Position numbers and translations under genes: made by a program
Source: Mytilus californianus
Lineage: Eukaryota > Mollusca > Bivalvia > Mytilida > Mytilidae
DNA length: 64,000 nt
Reading direction: 5' to 3'
Assembly (NCBI RefSeq): GCF_021869535.1
Contig: NW_026262690.1
Coordinates: 64,612,995-64,676,994, forward strand
Shown here: one piece after another, positions 1 to 11,536 of the stretch
How positions within the stretch are numbered: the first letter of the stretch is position 1
Layout: every line of letters begins with the position of its first letter
The notes under the pieces: model-generated
Seen by the model: only the letters and a program-made list of their open reading frames with translations
Databases searched by the model: none
Told to the model about the DNA's origin: nothing

Positions 1-679
1 GATTTCATCAAAAATTGAATTATTGGGGTTCTTTGATATGCCGAATCTAACAGTGTATTTAGATTCTTAATTTTTGGTTCCGTTTTCAAATTGGTCTACA
101 TTAAGGTCCAAAGGGTCCAAAATTAAACTTAGTTTGATTTTAACAAAAATTGAATTCTTAGGGTTCTTTGATATGCTGAATCTAAACATGTATTTAGATT
201 TTTGATTTTGGACCCAGTTTTCAAGTTGGTCCAAATCGGGGTCCAAAATTAAACTTTGTTTGATTTCAACAAAAATTGAATATATGGGGTTCTTTGATAT
301 GCTGAATCTAACCATGTATTTAGATTTTTGATTTTTGGGCCCCGTTATCAACTTTGTCTACATTGAGGTCAAAAGGGTCCAAAATTAAACTTTGTTTGAT
401 ATCATCAAAATTGAATTCTTGGGGTTCTTTGATATGCTGGATATAACCATGTATTTAGATTTTGGATATTGGACCATAATAGGTGAATGTCCAATTTAAA
501 ATTTTTAAGTTCTTAGACCACATTCATTCTGTGTCAGAAACCTATGCTGTGTCAAATATTTAATCACAATCCAAATGCAAAGCTGTATCAAGCTTGAATG
601 TTGTGTCCATACTTGCCCCAACTGTTGAGGGTTCGACCTCTGCTGTCGTATCAAGCTGCGCCCTGCGGAGCATTTTATT
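1..679 (-). repeat. Family A composite repeat, left-truncated copy
   Basis: This is the inverse-oriented end of a large dispersed family (called A here). It consists of about 110-bp degenerate units built around 'ggttctttgatatgctgaa' and 'ttggtccaaa'. A conserved terminal block at 500-679 ends in gcggtcgtatcaagctgcgc and then gcattttatt. The same blocks recur at 46114-46727 in the same orientation and at 20504-22330 and 23943-24750 in the opposite one. The open frames through it are repeat-encoded and not a gene. Confidence 0.9.
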
Positions 680-1576
680 CTAGTTTCATGACAATAACTT
701 GTGTGTAAGTGTATGGATCTTTCTGAAATTGTAGTACAATGTTCCATATCACAAAGGGAAAGCTGGAATTGAGTTTGGGGGTAATTGCCCAAAACGTTTA
801 GGAATAAGGGGCTAAAAAGGGCCCAAAATAAGCATTTTTCTATTTTCCAGACCATTACTTGTGTTCAAGTGTATGGATCTCTCTGAAATTGTACTGCAAG
901 GTACCATACCTCAAAGGGAAGGCTGGGATTGGTTTTGGGGGTAATTGCTTCAAATTTTAGCAAAAAGGGGCCAAAAACAAGCATTTTTCTAGTTTCAGGA
1001 CAATAACTTGTGTGTAAGTGTATGGATCTTTATGAAATTGTACTACAAGGTTCCATATCACAAAGGGAAAGCTGGGTTTGAGTTTAGGGGTAATTGCCCT
1101 AAACGTTTAGGAATTTGGGGCCAAAAAGGGGCCAAAAAACAAGCATTTTTCTAGTTTCCAGACAATAACTTGTGTTCAAGTGTATGGATCTCTCTGAAAT
1201 TGTACTGCAAGGTACCATACCACAAAGGGAAGGCTGGGATTGAGTTTGGGGTGATGAATCATAAGGGGGTTCAAAAAATTGGGGGGGGTATTTTTTTTTC
1301 GTTTTTTTTCTTTAAAATTTTCCATTTTAAATTGGTTATTTCTGATTTATATATAAAAGCAAATAATAATGATATGGTTTGAATAGGTAAATTAAAAAAT
1401 TTTAAGTTCTTAGACCACATTCATTCTGTGTCAGAAACCTATGCTGTGTCAAATATTTAATCACAATCCAAATTCAGTGCTGTATCAAGCTTGAATGTTG
1501 TGTCCATACTTGCCCCAACTGTTCAGGTTTTGACCTCTGCGGTCGTATCAAGCTGCGCCCAGCGGGGCATTTTATT
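680..1576 (-). repeat. Family A repeat, second partial copy
   Basis: Four units of the 'aacttgtgtgtaagtgtatg' type occupy 680-1260. They are followed by a G- and T-rich tract, then the same terminal block (1400-1576, ending gcattttatt) as the copy to its left. The middle part of a full element is missing. The left copy ends exactly where a 'tagtttc' unit of this copy begins (see findings). Confidence 0.85.
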
Positions 1577-1690
1577 AGTTATGTAATTGTCATCTCTTGA
1601 TTTATTTGTACATGAAATTGGTTCTTAATGCAAGACTATTGGTTTAATCTTTTGAGACAGTGTTTATGAGGCAATCATATTATTTTACAG

Positions 1691-1835
1691 ATGTCCACAT
1701 TTACGAAAGATTTCTTTAAAGGAATGTGATCAGTTGATGTCTCCTGGACAGTTTGTGTTATGGAGGAGATTGGGAGTTAGTATTACAGCTCTATGTTTAG
1801 AATCTTGTCATAATGTATCAGACCAAGTTGTTAAA
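1691..1835 (+). CDS. LRR gene, exon 1 in window
   Basis: The acceptor is ttttacag and the donor is gtaagt. The exon starts with the third base of a codon and ends in phase 0. It encodes two LRRs ('CPHLRKISLKECDQL' and 'LCLESCHNVSDQVVK'). At least one upstream exon must exist outside the window or within 1-1690, where only repeats are seen. Confidence 0.82.
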
Positions 1836-4800
1836 GTAAGTAAGAATCATAAAAATTAAGTAAATGCAAATGGAAGATCAAGAATCATACACTACATGTA
1901 GTACCAGTATTATATAAGTTTGTTCTATTTAATGAATTTGAAATTGAATATGTTAAAATAAACTCTTTAAAACATGTTAATAATGATGAATAACTTTACA
2001 TAATAGTAACGCAAGTACACATGTAATTGGTGAAGAGAGGGAAACAAAGAAACAAAGAAACTGAATTTTTTTATGTGAAAATATGCAGCAAGAGACCATT
2101 TTGATTTTTTGGTTGAAAATTGAAATTGTTCTAATAAATGGATCATGAATCTAAATATGACTGTGATCATAGTACAGATAATATTTAAGACTTGTTTTTT
2201 TTTTCTAGAGTGCTCTACGACATATACCTACGTTACAACATTTAAATGTTTCTAGTTGTGACAGCCTAACAGAAACTGTCTTCCTTCTAAATGAGGATCT
2301 CCAGAAAGAAAGAGAATTCACACCATCAGTAAGAGTATTTTAGTTGGACTGATGGTAGAAATGATCTTAGCAAAATAGATTCTATAAGTGTATATTTGTA
2401 TAAACAAAGCCGAAATAGTGATTAATTATTTGTTTAGATTGTCATATTAAATTTTTTAAATAACTATTCCCCTCCCACAATTGTTTTTTAAAATTTTAAT
2501 TACAATTAGTTAGTGTACTGTTAGAAGCAGTTATATATATGTTTGCTATAAATATGATTTTTTTTTTGGTAAATCGAATTCTTAATATCCATTTCTGTCT
2601 AATATTCCATAACTTTTGGCCAATTGTTGTAGCAATGTTATTAAATTTGTATGAAAAGATTTAAAAAATTAAATGATAAATTGTTGTGTTTTTTTACAGC
2701 GTGATACAAGCCATCATTATGAGTGTTCATTGATAAGTGTTGATGTGTCTGGTTGTCGTGGAATCACAGCTACAGCAGTAAGACATCTGACATCACTTAC
2801 TGGACCTACTTTAAAGAATGTCAACTTATCCTGGACATCTGTATGTACAAAATGTATTCCAATAAACTTCTCAACTTATGTTATATATATACTGTAAATT
2901 CAGAAATTATTGCTAGGTTTTTATTAATGCGAATAATGCGACTGGGTGACTTTTGCAATAATAAGAACTCGCATTCTGATGTCTGTAACATATAGCTGTA
3001 TGCAGATTTTCATGATATCGCAATAGTTAATCTTGCATTTTTGTCCATTCTTGAAAAATCGCAATAATAAATGCATGCAATAATTTCTGAATTTACAGTA
3101 TGCAAATTGTGTTCATAAAAAAAGAAATGTGATCTTGCTAGCTCTATAGTATTACATAAAGGAAAAATCAATGAATACACTGTAACAATATAGTATTCTG
3201 TAAACATGGAAATTTTCATGCAGGGGTTAATTAAGTTTACTTATTTCACAAATAATGGAAAATGCGCAAAAATAATCGACATGCAAAAAGTTTGTACAAA
3301 TCAACAAAACTGATGTGAAGGGCAAATTTATCCTTCAATTTAAAATTTAACCCCACACGAAAAGTTTGGCATTGTATTCACAAAAAATTACAACCCTCAA
3401 AATATCCACCTTAACATTAATTGCCAGTGAGACAATCCACCAAAACTTGAAAGGTCGAGAATGGGGAATTTCTACACTTCAACAGGTCACCATACAGCCT
3501 TCAACAAGAGGCAAATTTATAAAAAAAAATTTTTTTTTACATAAGCAGATTTTTATGGCCCTGCAACAAAGTTGTCGGGGCCATATAGTTTTACCCTTTT
3601 CGTCATTCCGTCATTCCGCAACAAACCATTATTCACAATTTAATTCAAAACGCCTTCAGATATTGAGCTGATTTTTGTTATGTGAGTTAACCATGATGAG
3701 TTACAGATCAAGTTTAAGTTTCCTTCTGCTCTGCTAATTTTTGCCGAAATTACACGCTTTGGACTTTGATAAATTGTTGAAAATCACAGTTATACGGATT
3801 TATTTTCTATACGCCTTTAGATATGGGGCTGATTGTTTGGTATGTGAGTTAACCATGATGAGTTACAGATCAAGTTTAAGTTTCGTTCCACTTTGCTAAT
3901 TTTTGCCGAACTCCTGACTTTTTTTCTATACGCCTTCAGATTTTGCACTGATTTTTGATATGCGAGTCTACCATGATTAGTTACAAATCAAGTTTATGTT
4001 TCGTTCTGCTATGATGATTTTCATGTCGTTTCAACACATCTTGTTAGATCTGCAGTACATCCACTTCCTGTTTGCTGATAGTTTAAAATTTAACTTCTCC
4101 TTGATCAAGGAAATTTTTCATCAAACTAGTATTGGTCTTGAGAGCTGGATACTATCCATGCATGTTTGTGTCCACATGTGTTGTTGAAATTGCAGATTTT
4201 TCAACTTTTTGAGAAGGGGCCATTCGTGTCATTCCAACACATCTAGTTTTGTACTACTATTTACATTTTATGTAGTTAAAAATTTATTGTAAAAACCCTG
4301 CATACCCATGGTAACAGGAGTATCACCTTTAGGGATTCCAATTTTGTTGAACACTTTAATTTTCATTTAACCTGTACTCATTATTGATGAAAATATGCAG
4401 CCCTGAGTAATAATAAATTTACAGTACATATATTTTATTTTAAGATTAACCTGATAGCAATACTAAGTTTGGCAGGGTATTCATTACCTGCCATGATAGA
4501 ACTTGTTTTATCTTTCTACAACAAAGCTGGAAGTCAGAAGGATCCAAAGAATGATGAACTGTATCAATGTTTAATGGAATTCAAAACTACATTGGAAAAG
4601 GTAGATCAACAACAGGAAAAGAAAGAAACTGATCATGTGACAAGTGGATGTAAAGATGCTTCAGATGCAGGTGGAGCTGCTGATATAAGAAGTGTCTTGC
4701 ATATACCAGTAAATAGTATAACAACTGATTTAGATGATCATGTAGAAATTGTAATGTCCACTAGTGAACATGAATCAATAGTTTTAGCAGGAACCAAAAC

Positions 4801-7800
4801 ATGCACAATGGGTGATAGATCTACTGAATATAAAAATCCTGAGAATACTACTAATGATCTTTATAAAACAGATGGAAATTCTTCGATTTCTTCTATTGCT
4901 CAGGACTTTGTAGACCCTTATATACAAAAAATTAAAGAATCATGTTTTTCAAATCAAGTATCAACTGACAGCATTAATGCCAAAGATTTATTGAACCGTT
5001 CCAAATTCTCTGAAGCATCAGAATGTGTTCACCCTGATAATGTTGAAATAGATTTTGTTGAATCTCCTGAGGATCTTGGTTCTGATTCAACAAATTTTAG
5101 CAAAACCAAAGGTACAGATATATGTTTTACAAATGAATCAATAAACAATGTAGATGCTTGTTGCCATGGTTGTTGTGGAATTGGAATTCGTGATGGTGCT
5201 AACTTCCAGTGTCAAACAGATGATGTTTGTGTGCCAAATTCAGATATATTTATGAAAACTGGTTCAAAGCAGGAACTTGATGCTACATCCATAAACTTTG
5301 ATCAAAATAAACTTGGTTCTTCCAGCAAAACATTTCAAGAAAATATTGAAACGTTAAACAATAAAACAGACAGCATTCAACTTTCTGATCTCCATTCAAA
5401 TGGAACTTCCTTTCAAATAAGTGAACACAATAATGCAAGGTATGGTGCAGGAAATGATTTAATATGCCAAAAATGTGAACAATTAAGACTTGCCTGTGAT
5501 AGCAGTTCTGTACTCTGCAATGGACATTTAGCAATAAGTGAAAGCGAGGGAAACATATGTGATCATAAAAACTGTAAGGTAGAAGTAAAAGGTGAAGGAC
5601 AAATATATAATCATTCAAATGGAAAAGTAGGTGGAGATAATCAAGCTATAGCATTTACTGATTGTGTAGAAAATGTAACATTAAACAATGATTGTACACT
5701 CAAAAGCTGTGATGTTACCCATGGAAATGACACATTTTTACAAAACATCAAAGAAAATGGAAGTATTGATGTCAAAGACAGGAAACCTTTAGATGAAAAT
5801 CAGAAAATCAAAGAAAATGAAAATATTGATGGCAAAGACATCAAACTATTAGATGACAATCTGAAAATCAAAGAAAATGGAAATGTTGAGGAAGACAGTA
5901 GGACTTTAGAGGAGAATCAGACAGACAAATCAAATACACCAAAAGTTAATAGTGAAATTATAAAACAGACTTACAAACCACAGCTAGTTTCTGTGGATGT
6001 TACCAACAAATTTACTTCAGTCTATGAATCTGTTGGATTTGACTGTTTGAAAGAATTTTTACAGTGCTCTCCAAACTTACAGAAGTTTGGTATGTCCTGG
6101 GCTGGACTGACAGATGAAATGGTCAAGGACTTGACTCCATTCTTGAAAGATCTGAAAGAGATTAGTCTAACTGATTGTGAATCTGTGACCTTTGGTATCA
6201 CTCATATTGGGCATACATGTAAAAATCTTAAAAAGGTTGACTTTAATGGTAATTGTATATCTTAAACATATATTTCTGTAACATTTTTAGTTGAATACAT
6301 TTTGTGGAAAAAGGGGTGCCTATTTTTTTTTAGGAAAAACCAACCTTTTCTTGTGATTGTCATCCTATATTATAATAAAAATGTTTTACCTGAGTCATAA
6401 GAGATAAAATCACATGACACACTTATAAGTTTTTATCAAAAATGAAAATCTGCTAATTTTACTTATAAGTTGTGGGAAATCCTATTAATGTCTAAATTAG
6501 ACAGACTAAAATAGTATTCTGTTATATAGGTATATTCCGGACCTCAAAAACAACCCAGAAGACCCAATGCAGTTCCACATATAAATATACAGTTTACCAG
6601 GTTCAAGGAAAAGTTGTTGTTTATGATATAATTATCAAATGAATTACTGAAAAAATAACAATTATCATACAAGCAATTTATCTTTATTTTTAATTTTTGC
6701 TTGAAGATCATGATCAAGGAAAGCGCAGACCTTTGGTTGTTTATTGTAAATAAAATGTTGGGTTTTTTTTTAATTAAAACAATAATTAGACGGACAGTAT
6801 TTTTTACAGTTTTAAAACTGTAGTATCCTTTTATTTATTTATGCTATAATATAATTACAGGGATTCATTTTATAAAAGACATGTTCCTCAGACCATTCCT
6901 GCTGAGTCCAGATTTACAGAATTTATACCTAGCAGAATCTGACATTTCAGATGGAACATTATTTAGATTAGCTGCCAGGAAAATGGATAAGGTAAATTTT
7001 GTAACATTAATTTATAAAGAGAAAGTCAAAGTAAAGTTAATAGTTATCCCAATGAAATCTGCCTTAACCATTGATATTTAATGGTTCAGCATTCATCAAC
7101 CGAACATGCTGAAATGGCATTAGTGTAATCAGTAAAATATTTGATAAGATTTCAGCATGAATTAAATGATTGTTGACAGTGTGTTGTTAGTTGCAAAATT
7201 GCTTTTTCTGTATAAAAAGTAAAGAAGTTGAGTTCCTACTGAAGGGAATTGAGACTGATATTGTTATCTTTTATTGAACTAGTTGATCAATTCATGGAGC
7301 TACTACTATAGACTTACTTATGGGAGTTTTTAACGACCTTGACTGGCTATCAAGCCCTTGCACAGTCGGTACTATAGACTCAGGGATATTTGCAGGCTTT
7401 ATAATCATGATTGTTGAACAATGGGCAAAAATATAAAACTAAATCTTGCAATTTCAGAAAATGTTGTACACAAATAATGTTTTTAAAATTTAAAAATTCA
7501 AGTTTTTATTTTTGAAACCCCTACATAACCTATCCAGTAGATATGTTTGCAATAATAAAAACATCCAAAAAAAATTCTGGATTTACAGTACATGTACTTT
7601 ATGCCTTGGTCACATCATTCATAATTTAAAACTGAAGCTAAATGATCCAAACTATTTCTATGATACTCTTTCCAAAATTATCTTGTTTTCGAAGATTGTG
7701 TTATTATTTTTTCTTATAGTCCAGCAACTGATCTGGAAATATATAAGTTTGAATCATTTCCTTTGGAAGAAAGACACAATGAAACAATTTTGTCTGACTA

Positions 7801-10800
7801 TTTTCTCTAACACAAACATGCTCCTATCATGCTTATTACAATGTAGTTAAACTATATCAGTAATAAGACAATAGCCATGCACTTCACCTTTTACAGAAAA
7901 TGGACACATGAATTGTGCTATTCTAAACACCTGACATCAATCAATCTTTTTTTAAGGGTCTTTTGGTAGTGAAGTTGTTTACAACTACAATGTTAAAAAT
8001 TTTAATCAGAGAACTTATAAAAATAATATTTTTTTTCTATGAAAAAAATAACAGAAATGATGTTAACATCTACACATGTCACTTGTGTGTGTGTGCATTC
8101 ACGAATTTGTGAGACTTGATAATACATTAGAAAATTTGGAAATAAATATGTATTCATGTATTCATTTGATATTGTCTTTATGTTTTAGTTTGAGGAATTA
8201 GATTTATCTTGGTGTGATGAAGTAACAGTTCAAGGACTAAATGCATTATGTCGAAAACCTAGTCCTCTGAAGAAGCTGTCTTTCAGACATTGTCCTGCTA
8301 CATCAATGACCTTGGCCTTGATGGCAGAAAACTTTAAACAGCTGCAGAATCTAAATATCTGCAGTGTAGATAGTATAACTGATTCATCTGTAGTTTATCT
8401 GGCTGAAAATTTACCTCTTCTTCAGGAAATTGACATAAGCTGGAATTCAGGTAATAATTGATATAAAAATGAGGTGGATTCAAAACTCACGAGTGGAAGA
8501 GAGACTGACAGAATCATTGCAAAAATGTTTTGATTTTTCCTTTACTATGAGGTAATTGCATTTTTCTGGTTTCATTGGAGTAAAACTTTAGAATTAGCCA
8601 CTGAGTTAAGATTGTTCCCTTATAACTAATTAAATTGTAAGTATTATAATAAATATGGCATCTTAAAATAGTAAGAAAAATTCTTTGGAATGTATTTAAT
8701 ATTTTTTCAAATGAGTGATTATTATATCTTCGTATTTGAATTTGAAGGTTTTTACAGTGTAACAATATTTTTAAAATATTATGCTTCATTTTGTAGGGTT
8801 GTCCTATTAGTTCTATGAAGTGCTTCCATGTTTTATTCATAATTAGTGTTATCAGTGCTAGTTGCATCCTTAACAGAAGTATAAAAATTGGAACAATCTT
8901 CTTTTGTTATGTTAGAATATGTAATATGCTTTTTTGAAGCATCAACTTTTATGCCACATTGTGATTTGATTTACAGGGGTTTTGTTTTGTCTTTATACAA
9001 TCTTTGTGTTAAATTGAGTGTAAAGTTTTGATATGTATTAGACTTATAAGCCTTTGAGAGTTCATAAGTATTCAAATATTAAATCATGAGGGAAACCAAG
9101 AGGAAAGAGGTATTGGTTTCATTTTCTATTAAATGACTATATTTCTTTGTATTTGTATTGTTTGATAGTCAGTTTCAACTGTACATTCATGACTTGTTTT
9201 TGTATTATTAAATATGGAATTTTAGTTGCACAAACATAATAAATTTTATTCTTGTTCTTGAAAAAGGATATAAATGTACTAGTTATTTTTCATGTTATAT
9301 TCCAGGTTTGTCAGATGTCTGTGTTAAAGCTCTGTTGAGATCCTGTATTCACTTAAAGAAAGCTGTGCTGTCTGGGATAAAGTTCCTGACATCAGCACCA
9401 TTCTTACCCATTATATCAGGTATTGCATTATATCATTCTGTAAGAGTGTGATATATTACTTACATCAGATATCTTTTATACAATGTTGTCAAAACTATGA
9501 ATTTTACATTTTACCTTACTGACAATAAAACCAATCTGAATAAAAAGAGATGTAAGATATATGTCAATGAGACAGTTACCCAACAACAAAGATAACCAAA
9601 TGACATCTAGAGGGCAATGTGAAATCTTCAACAACAGACCATTGTATGTACAGTATGTCAAGCTCTAAATCGTATTGAGTCTATAAAAGTTGTGAATAGA
9701 TTGAACAGGAACAAAGATTCCTTTCAAGTTTCAGTCATATAGTACATGGTCAAAATGTGTTTTGCCAGTTGAATAGCTTGTATTCATTATACACAAATAT
9801 TGACTTTCTCAATGAGTGTCTAGTTGGAGTGAGTATTTTTAAAATTGATCACTGCTTCCGTAGAAAAACCGATTTTTTTCCAACAGAGTTACTAGATCAG
9901 AATTTTAATATTTGAAGCCAGTTTAATCATTTAGATATAATGTCATTGTATTTTTCTTCATCAATTTTTTTCTGTTCAAGACTTACAAAAGTTCAGAAGA
10001 TGTCAAGCTCTATTGAGGTTTAAACTGCAAGAAAGAAAAATTCTGACTGAAAATGGAGATGAACATTACTCAAGTGATGAAGTAGGTATTGTCATGAAAA
10101 GTAATGAACTTTAAAACTGTTATTGTATTGCTAAGTTGATCATTATAAAAATAAGGAGATGTGTTATGACTGCCAATGAGACAACTATCCACCAAAGATC
10201 AAATGAAGTGGATGTAAGCAATTATGGGCAACTGTATGTTGATATTTCTGATAACCATTGACTATAGCATTAACTTTTGAAAAGTTTTGACAAAGTACAA
10301 TAATATCAAGCATTATTCAATACATTTATTTAGCAAATATGTGAGTATTTTTTTCGTGGGTTATACAACCATAAAATGACAACAATATCATCAAATTACA
10401 CAACACAACATTATGACGAATACATACCAAGAATTAAAGAACCTTTGTGAGCATGCTCACACACCCCATGCGGCCTTATTTATAACAAAACAATTTACAA
10501 AAAAACAAAAATAACAGACATGAACCAACGACAACCACTGAACTACAGTCTCCTGACCTGGGACAATAGTATTTTTAGGCCAAAATTCTAAGTTCAAAGG
10601 GGTATAACTCCTAGAAAAACAAATTGAATCATAATTTCCTGTCGATATGCACATCTACATAGTGTGTCCTTGCTATCTCCAAAGTTTCATGAAATTATGT
10701 TGTGTGGTTTCAGAGGAGTTACGATGACAAGAAGCACAATTTCACAAAAAGCAGTATTTACATAGGAAGTAAACTTCATAATTATCTAGTAAAAAAAATT

Positions 10801-11362
10801 CTTTAGGCGACGATTGCATTCCATTTTATTCAGGCAAAACATTAAAAAAATAGCCTTTTTGTGTGAAAATCTAGCAACTTTCCCTACAGACCTTACTGAA
10901 ATGAGGTCAAGGTCAAAAACAGACTTTAAGCCTTACAAGTTTCTACAGTCTTTATCATGAAGTATTAAAAATAATGTAAATCATGAAAATCTAAAAAAAA
11001 CAGTTATATTTTCAGTAAATTCATAGAGAGCAAAAGCCAAAATATACCCTGCCCTTTGTAAACAAATTTAAAATACTCCTTTTAAGGTATTTTCATGCAC
11101 CTTCCTGTATTATTGGGTTTTTATTTTTAAGGAATATGAAGAACTTTGTGTTCCCTATAGATCAACAACATATGCCCCAAATCTGCAGATCTTAGAGTTG
11201 GAGTACTGTGATTGTGTAGATGACAACCATTTAGCAGAGATTGTGGCTGTATGTCGAGGTTCATTGTATATCGTGGACTATTTTAGAGAGGCTATTAAAC
11301 CTGTGATGATACATGCTCAGAAAGGGAAAGTTTACCTCCCTCCACATTTTAAACCCAGTTAA
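1691..11362 (+). CDS. Leucine-rich-repeat (AMN1/F-box-LRR type) protein, 5'-partial, 9 exons
   Basis: I see nine exons (1691-1835, 2209-2328, 2700-2840, 4445-6248, 6861-6991, 8189-8450, 9306-9419, 9981-10081, 11132-11362). All have AG/GT borders and matching phases, and together they give 1015 residues to the stop. The product is a run of cysteine-containing LRRs of the form LxxLxLxxCxxVTDxxL, as in AMN1 and FBXL proteins, for example 'LQHLNVSSCDSLTET', 'FEELDLSWCDEVT' and 'LQILELEYCDCVDDNHL'. Proteins of this group usually carry an N-terminal F-box and select substrates for SCF ubiquitin ligases. No F-box is visible because the 5' exons lie upstream of the window, so the role is inference. 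Exon 4 carries a roughly 480-residue low-complexity insert between LRRs. I could not match the gene to a named orthologue. Confidence 0.85.
2209..2328 (+). CDS. LRR gene, exon 2
   Basis: The exon is 120 bp, phase 0-0, with acceptor ttttctag and donor gtaaga. It encodes an LRR ('TLQHLNVSSCDSLTETV') followed by a charged linker. Confidence 0.82.
2700..2840 (+). CDS. LRR gene, exon 3
   Basis: The exon is 141 bp, phase 0-0, with acceptor tttttacag and donor gtatgt. It encodes 'LISVDVSGCRGITATAV' and 'LKNVNLSWTS', which are typical cysteine-type LRR strands. Confidence 0.82.
2892..3098. mobile_element. MITE with perfect TIRs and TA target duplication
   Basis: The element begins CTGTAAATTCAGAAATTATTGC and ends in its exact reverse complement (left arm from 2892, right arm 3077-3098). 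TA flanks both sides (2890-2891 and 3099-3100). It is about 207 bp with no coding capacity. TA duplication and a short TIR fit a mariner/Tc1-type non-autonomous element. It sits in intron 3 of the LRR gene. A similar end motif (ctgaatttacagta) recurs near 32980. Confidence 0.8.
3102..3548. other. Intron sequence, nothing recognised
   Basis: This is AT-rich intron 3 sequence of the LRR gene between two repeats. I see no exon, hairpin or tandem array here. The short open frames have no similarity I recognise. Confidence 0.5.
3549..4250 (+). repeat. Family C hairpin-headed repeat
   Basis: The element starts with a hairpin at 3555-3584 (ATGGCCC ... GGGGCCAT with inner CAAC/GTTG), then 'cgtcattccgtcattccg'. 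Three degenerate tandem units of about 130 bp follow, each containing 'accatgatgagttacagat', and the block closes near 4216-4250 with 'ggggccattcgtgtcattcc'. It lies in LRR intron 3. Confidence 0.75.
4445..6248 (+). CDS. LRR gene, exon 4: long insert exon
   Basis: The exon is 1804 bp from acceptor ttttaag to donor gtaatt, phase 0 to 1. The acceptor choice rests on phase: ATT AAC CTG follows the phase-0 end of exon 3. Residues up to about 4540 and from about 5985 are LRR-like ('LPAMIELVLSF', 'LQKFGMSWAGLTDEMV', 'LKEISLTDCESVTF'). Between them is a polar N/S/D/E/K-rich stretch with scattered cysteines, including the cluster 'DACCHGCCGIG', and three degenerate 20-residue repeats near the end. 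Confidence 0.8.
5746..5935 (+). repeat. Three degenerate 60-bp coding repeats
   Basis: Within exon 4 of the LRR gene, three successive units of about 60 bp encode the pattern KIKENxxIDxKDxKxLDxNxK. The first two are very similar, and the third is diverged and shorter ('ENGNVEEDSRTLEENQ'). They look like recent in-frame tandem duplications in a disordered region. Confidence 0.8.
6249..6860 (+). other. LRR intron 4, nothing recognised
   Basis: This is AT-rich intron sequence. I see no repeat family shared with the rest of the window and no further exon. Confidence 0.5.
6861..6991 (+). CDS. LRR gene, exon 5
   Basis: The exon is 131 bp, acceptor ataattacag, donor gtaaat, phase 1-0. It encodes 'LLSPDLQNLYLAESDISD', an LRR strand. 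Confidence 0.82.
6992..8188 (+). other. LRR intron 5, with a diverged relative of the 68-bp repeat
   Basis: Intron sequence. At about 7320-7372 it carries a diverged single copy ('ccttgactggctatcaagcc', 'gcacagtcggtac') of the unit that is tandemly repeated four times at 37125-37400. A TG/GT-rich patch lies near 8080. Nothing else is recognised. Confidence 0.5.
8189..8450 (+). CDS. LRR gene, exon 6
   Basis: The exon is 262 bp, acceptor atgttttag, donor gtaata, phase 0-1. It encodes three consecutive LRRs ('FEELDLSWCDEVTVQGL', 'LKKLSFRHCPATSM', 'LQNLNICSVDSITDSSV') and the start of a fourth. Confidence 0.85.
8451..9305 (+). other. LRR intron 6, nothing recognised
   Basis: This is AT-rich intron sequence without clear repeats. 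An antisense open frame at 8514-8867 has no recognisable domain. Confidence 0.5.
9306..9419 (+). CDS. LRR gene, exon 7
   Basis: The exon is 114 bp, acceptor atattccag, donor gtattg, phase 1-1. It encodes 'LSDVCVKALLRSCIHLKKAV', an LRR helix followed by the next strand. Confidence 0.82.
9543..9658. repeat. Mussel interspersed repeat fragment
   Basis: The segment 'agatgtaagatatatgtcaa' plus 'tgagacagttaccc' is a diverged member of the widespread 'gccaatgagacaac' family. Other copies lie at 10138, 34325, 35085, 38560, 38945, 56460 and 57595. Confidence 0.6.
9981..10081 (+). CDS. LRR gene, exon 8
   Basis: The exon is 101 bp, acceptor ctgttcaag, donor gtaggt, phase 1-0. It encodes a basic then acidic linker ('FRRCQALLRFKLQERK', 'HYSSDE') rather than an LRR. 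Confidence 0.78.
10138..10600. repeat. Mussel interspersed repeats in LRR intron 8
   Basis: The 10138-10250 part matches the 'gccaatgagacaac' family ('ggagatgtgttatgactgcc'). The 10430-10600 part matches the block that elsewhere reads 'gaccaacgacaaccactgaa' with 'tcctgac..gggaca', seen in several copies in the window (for example 39170-39240 and, inverted, 34900-35060). Confidence 0.65.
11132..11362 (+). CDS. LRR gene, terminal exon 9
   Basis: The exon is 231 bp, acceptor atttttaag, phase 0, ending in TAA at 11360-11362. It encodes a last LRR ('LQILELEYCDCVDDNHLAEI') and a short basic, non-LRR C-terminus ending 'LPPHFKPS'. Confidence 0.85.
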   Translation, partial: EYEELCVPYRSTTYAPNLQILELEYCDCVDDNHLAEIVAVCRGSLYIVDYFREAIKPVMIHAQKGKVYLPPHFKPS

Positions 11363-11486
11363 AATTTTGATAAATGATGTGCGATTATCTTATTTGAATA
11401 TTTGAAACCCTAAGGCTGTGATATCCATGCTCAAAATTGATTTTATTATTTACTAATATAAGTTATACAAGTATATCAACTTTATG

Positions 11487-11492
11487 ATTAAA
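11487..11492 (+). terminator. Candidate polyadenylation signal of the LRR gene
   Basis: An ATTAAA hexamer lies about 125 bp after the stop, followed by T-rich sequence. It is the first plausible signal downstream. The variant hexamer and short 3' UTR make this a moderate call. Confidence 0.4.
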
Positions 11493-11536
11493 GATTGTAC
11501 TGAACTTTCACTTTGCATTGTTTTCAGTAGTTTTTG

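Noticed and set aside
1258..1320. G-rich then T-rich tract as a regulatory element
   Set aside because: The same tract occurs at the equivalent place in other family A copies (45470-45545, 52090-52240); it is part of the repeat.
5283..5618. Antisense 111-codon frame in LRR exon 4
   Set aside because: Shadow of a real coding exon on the other strand.
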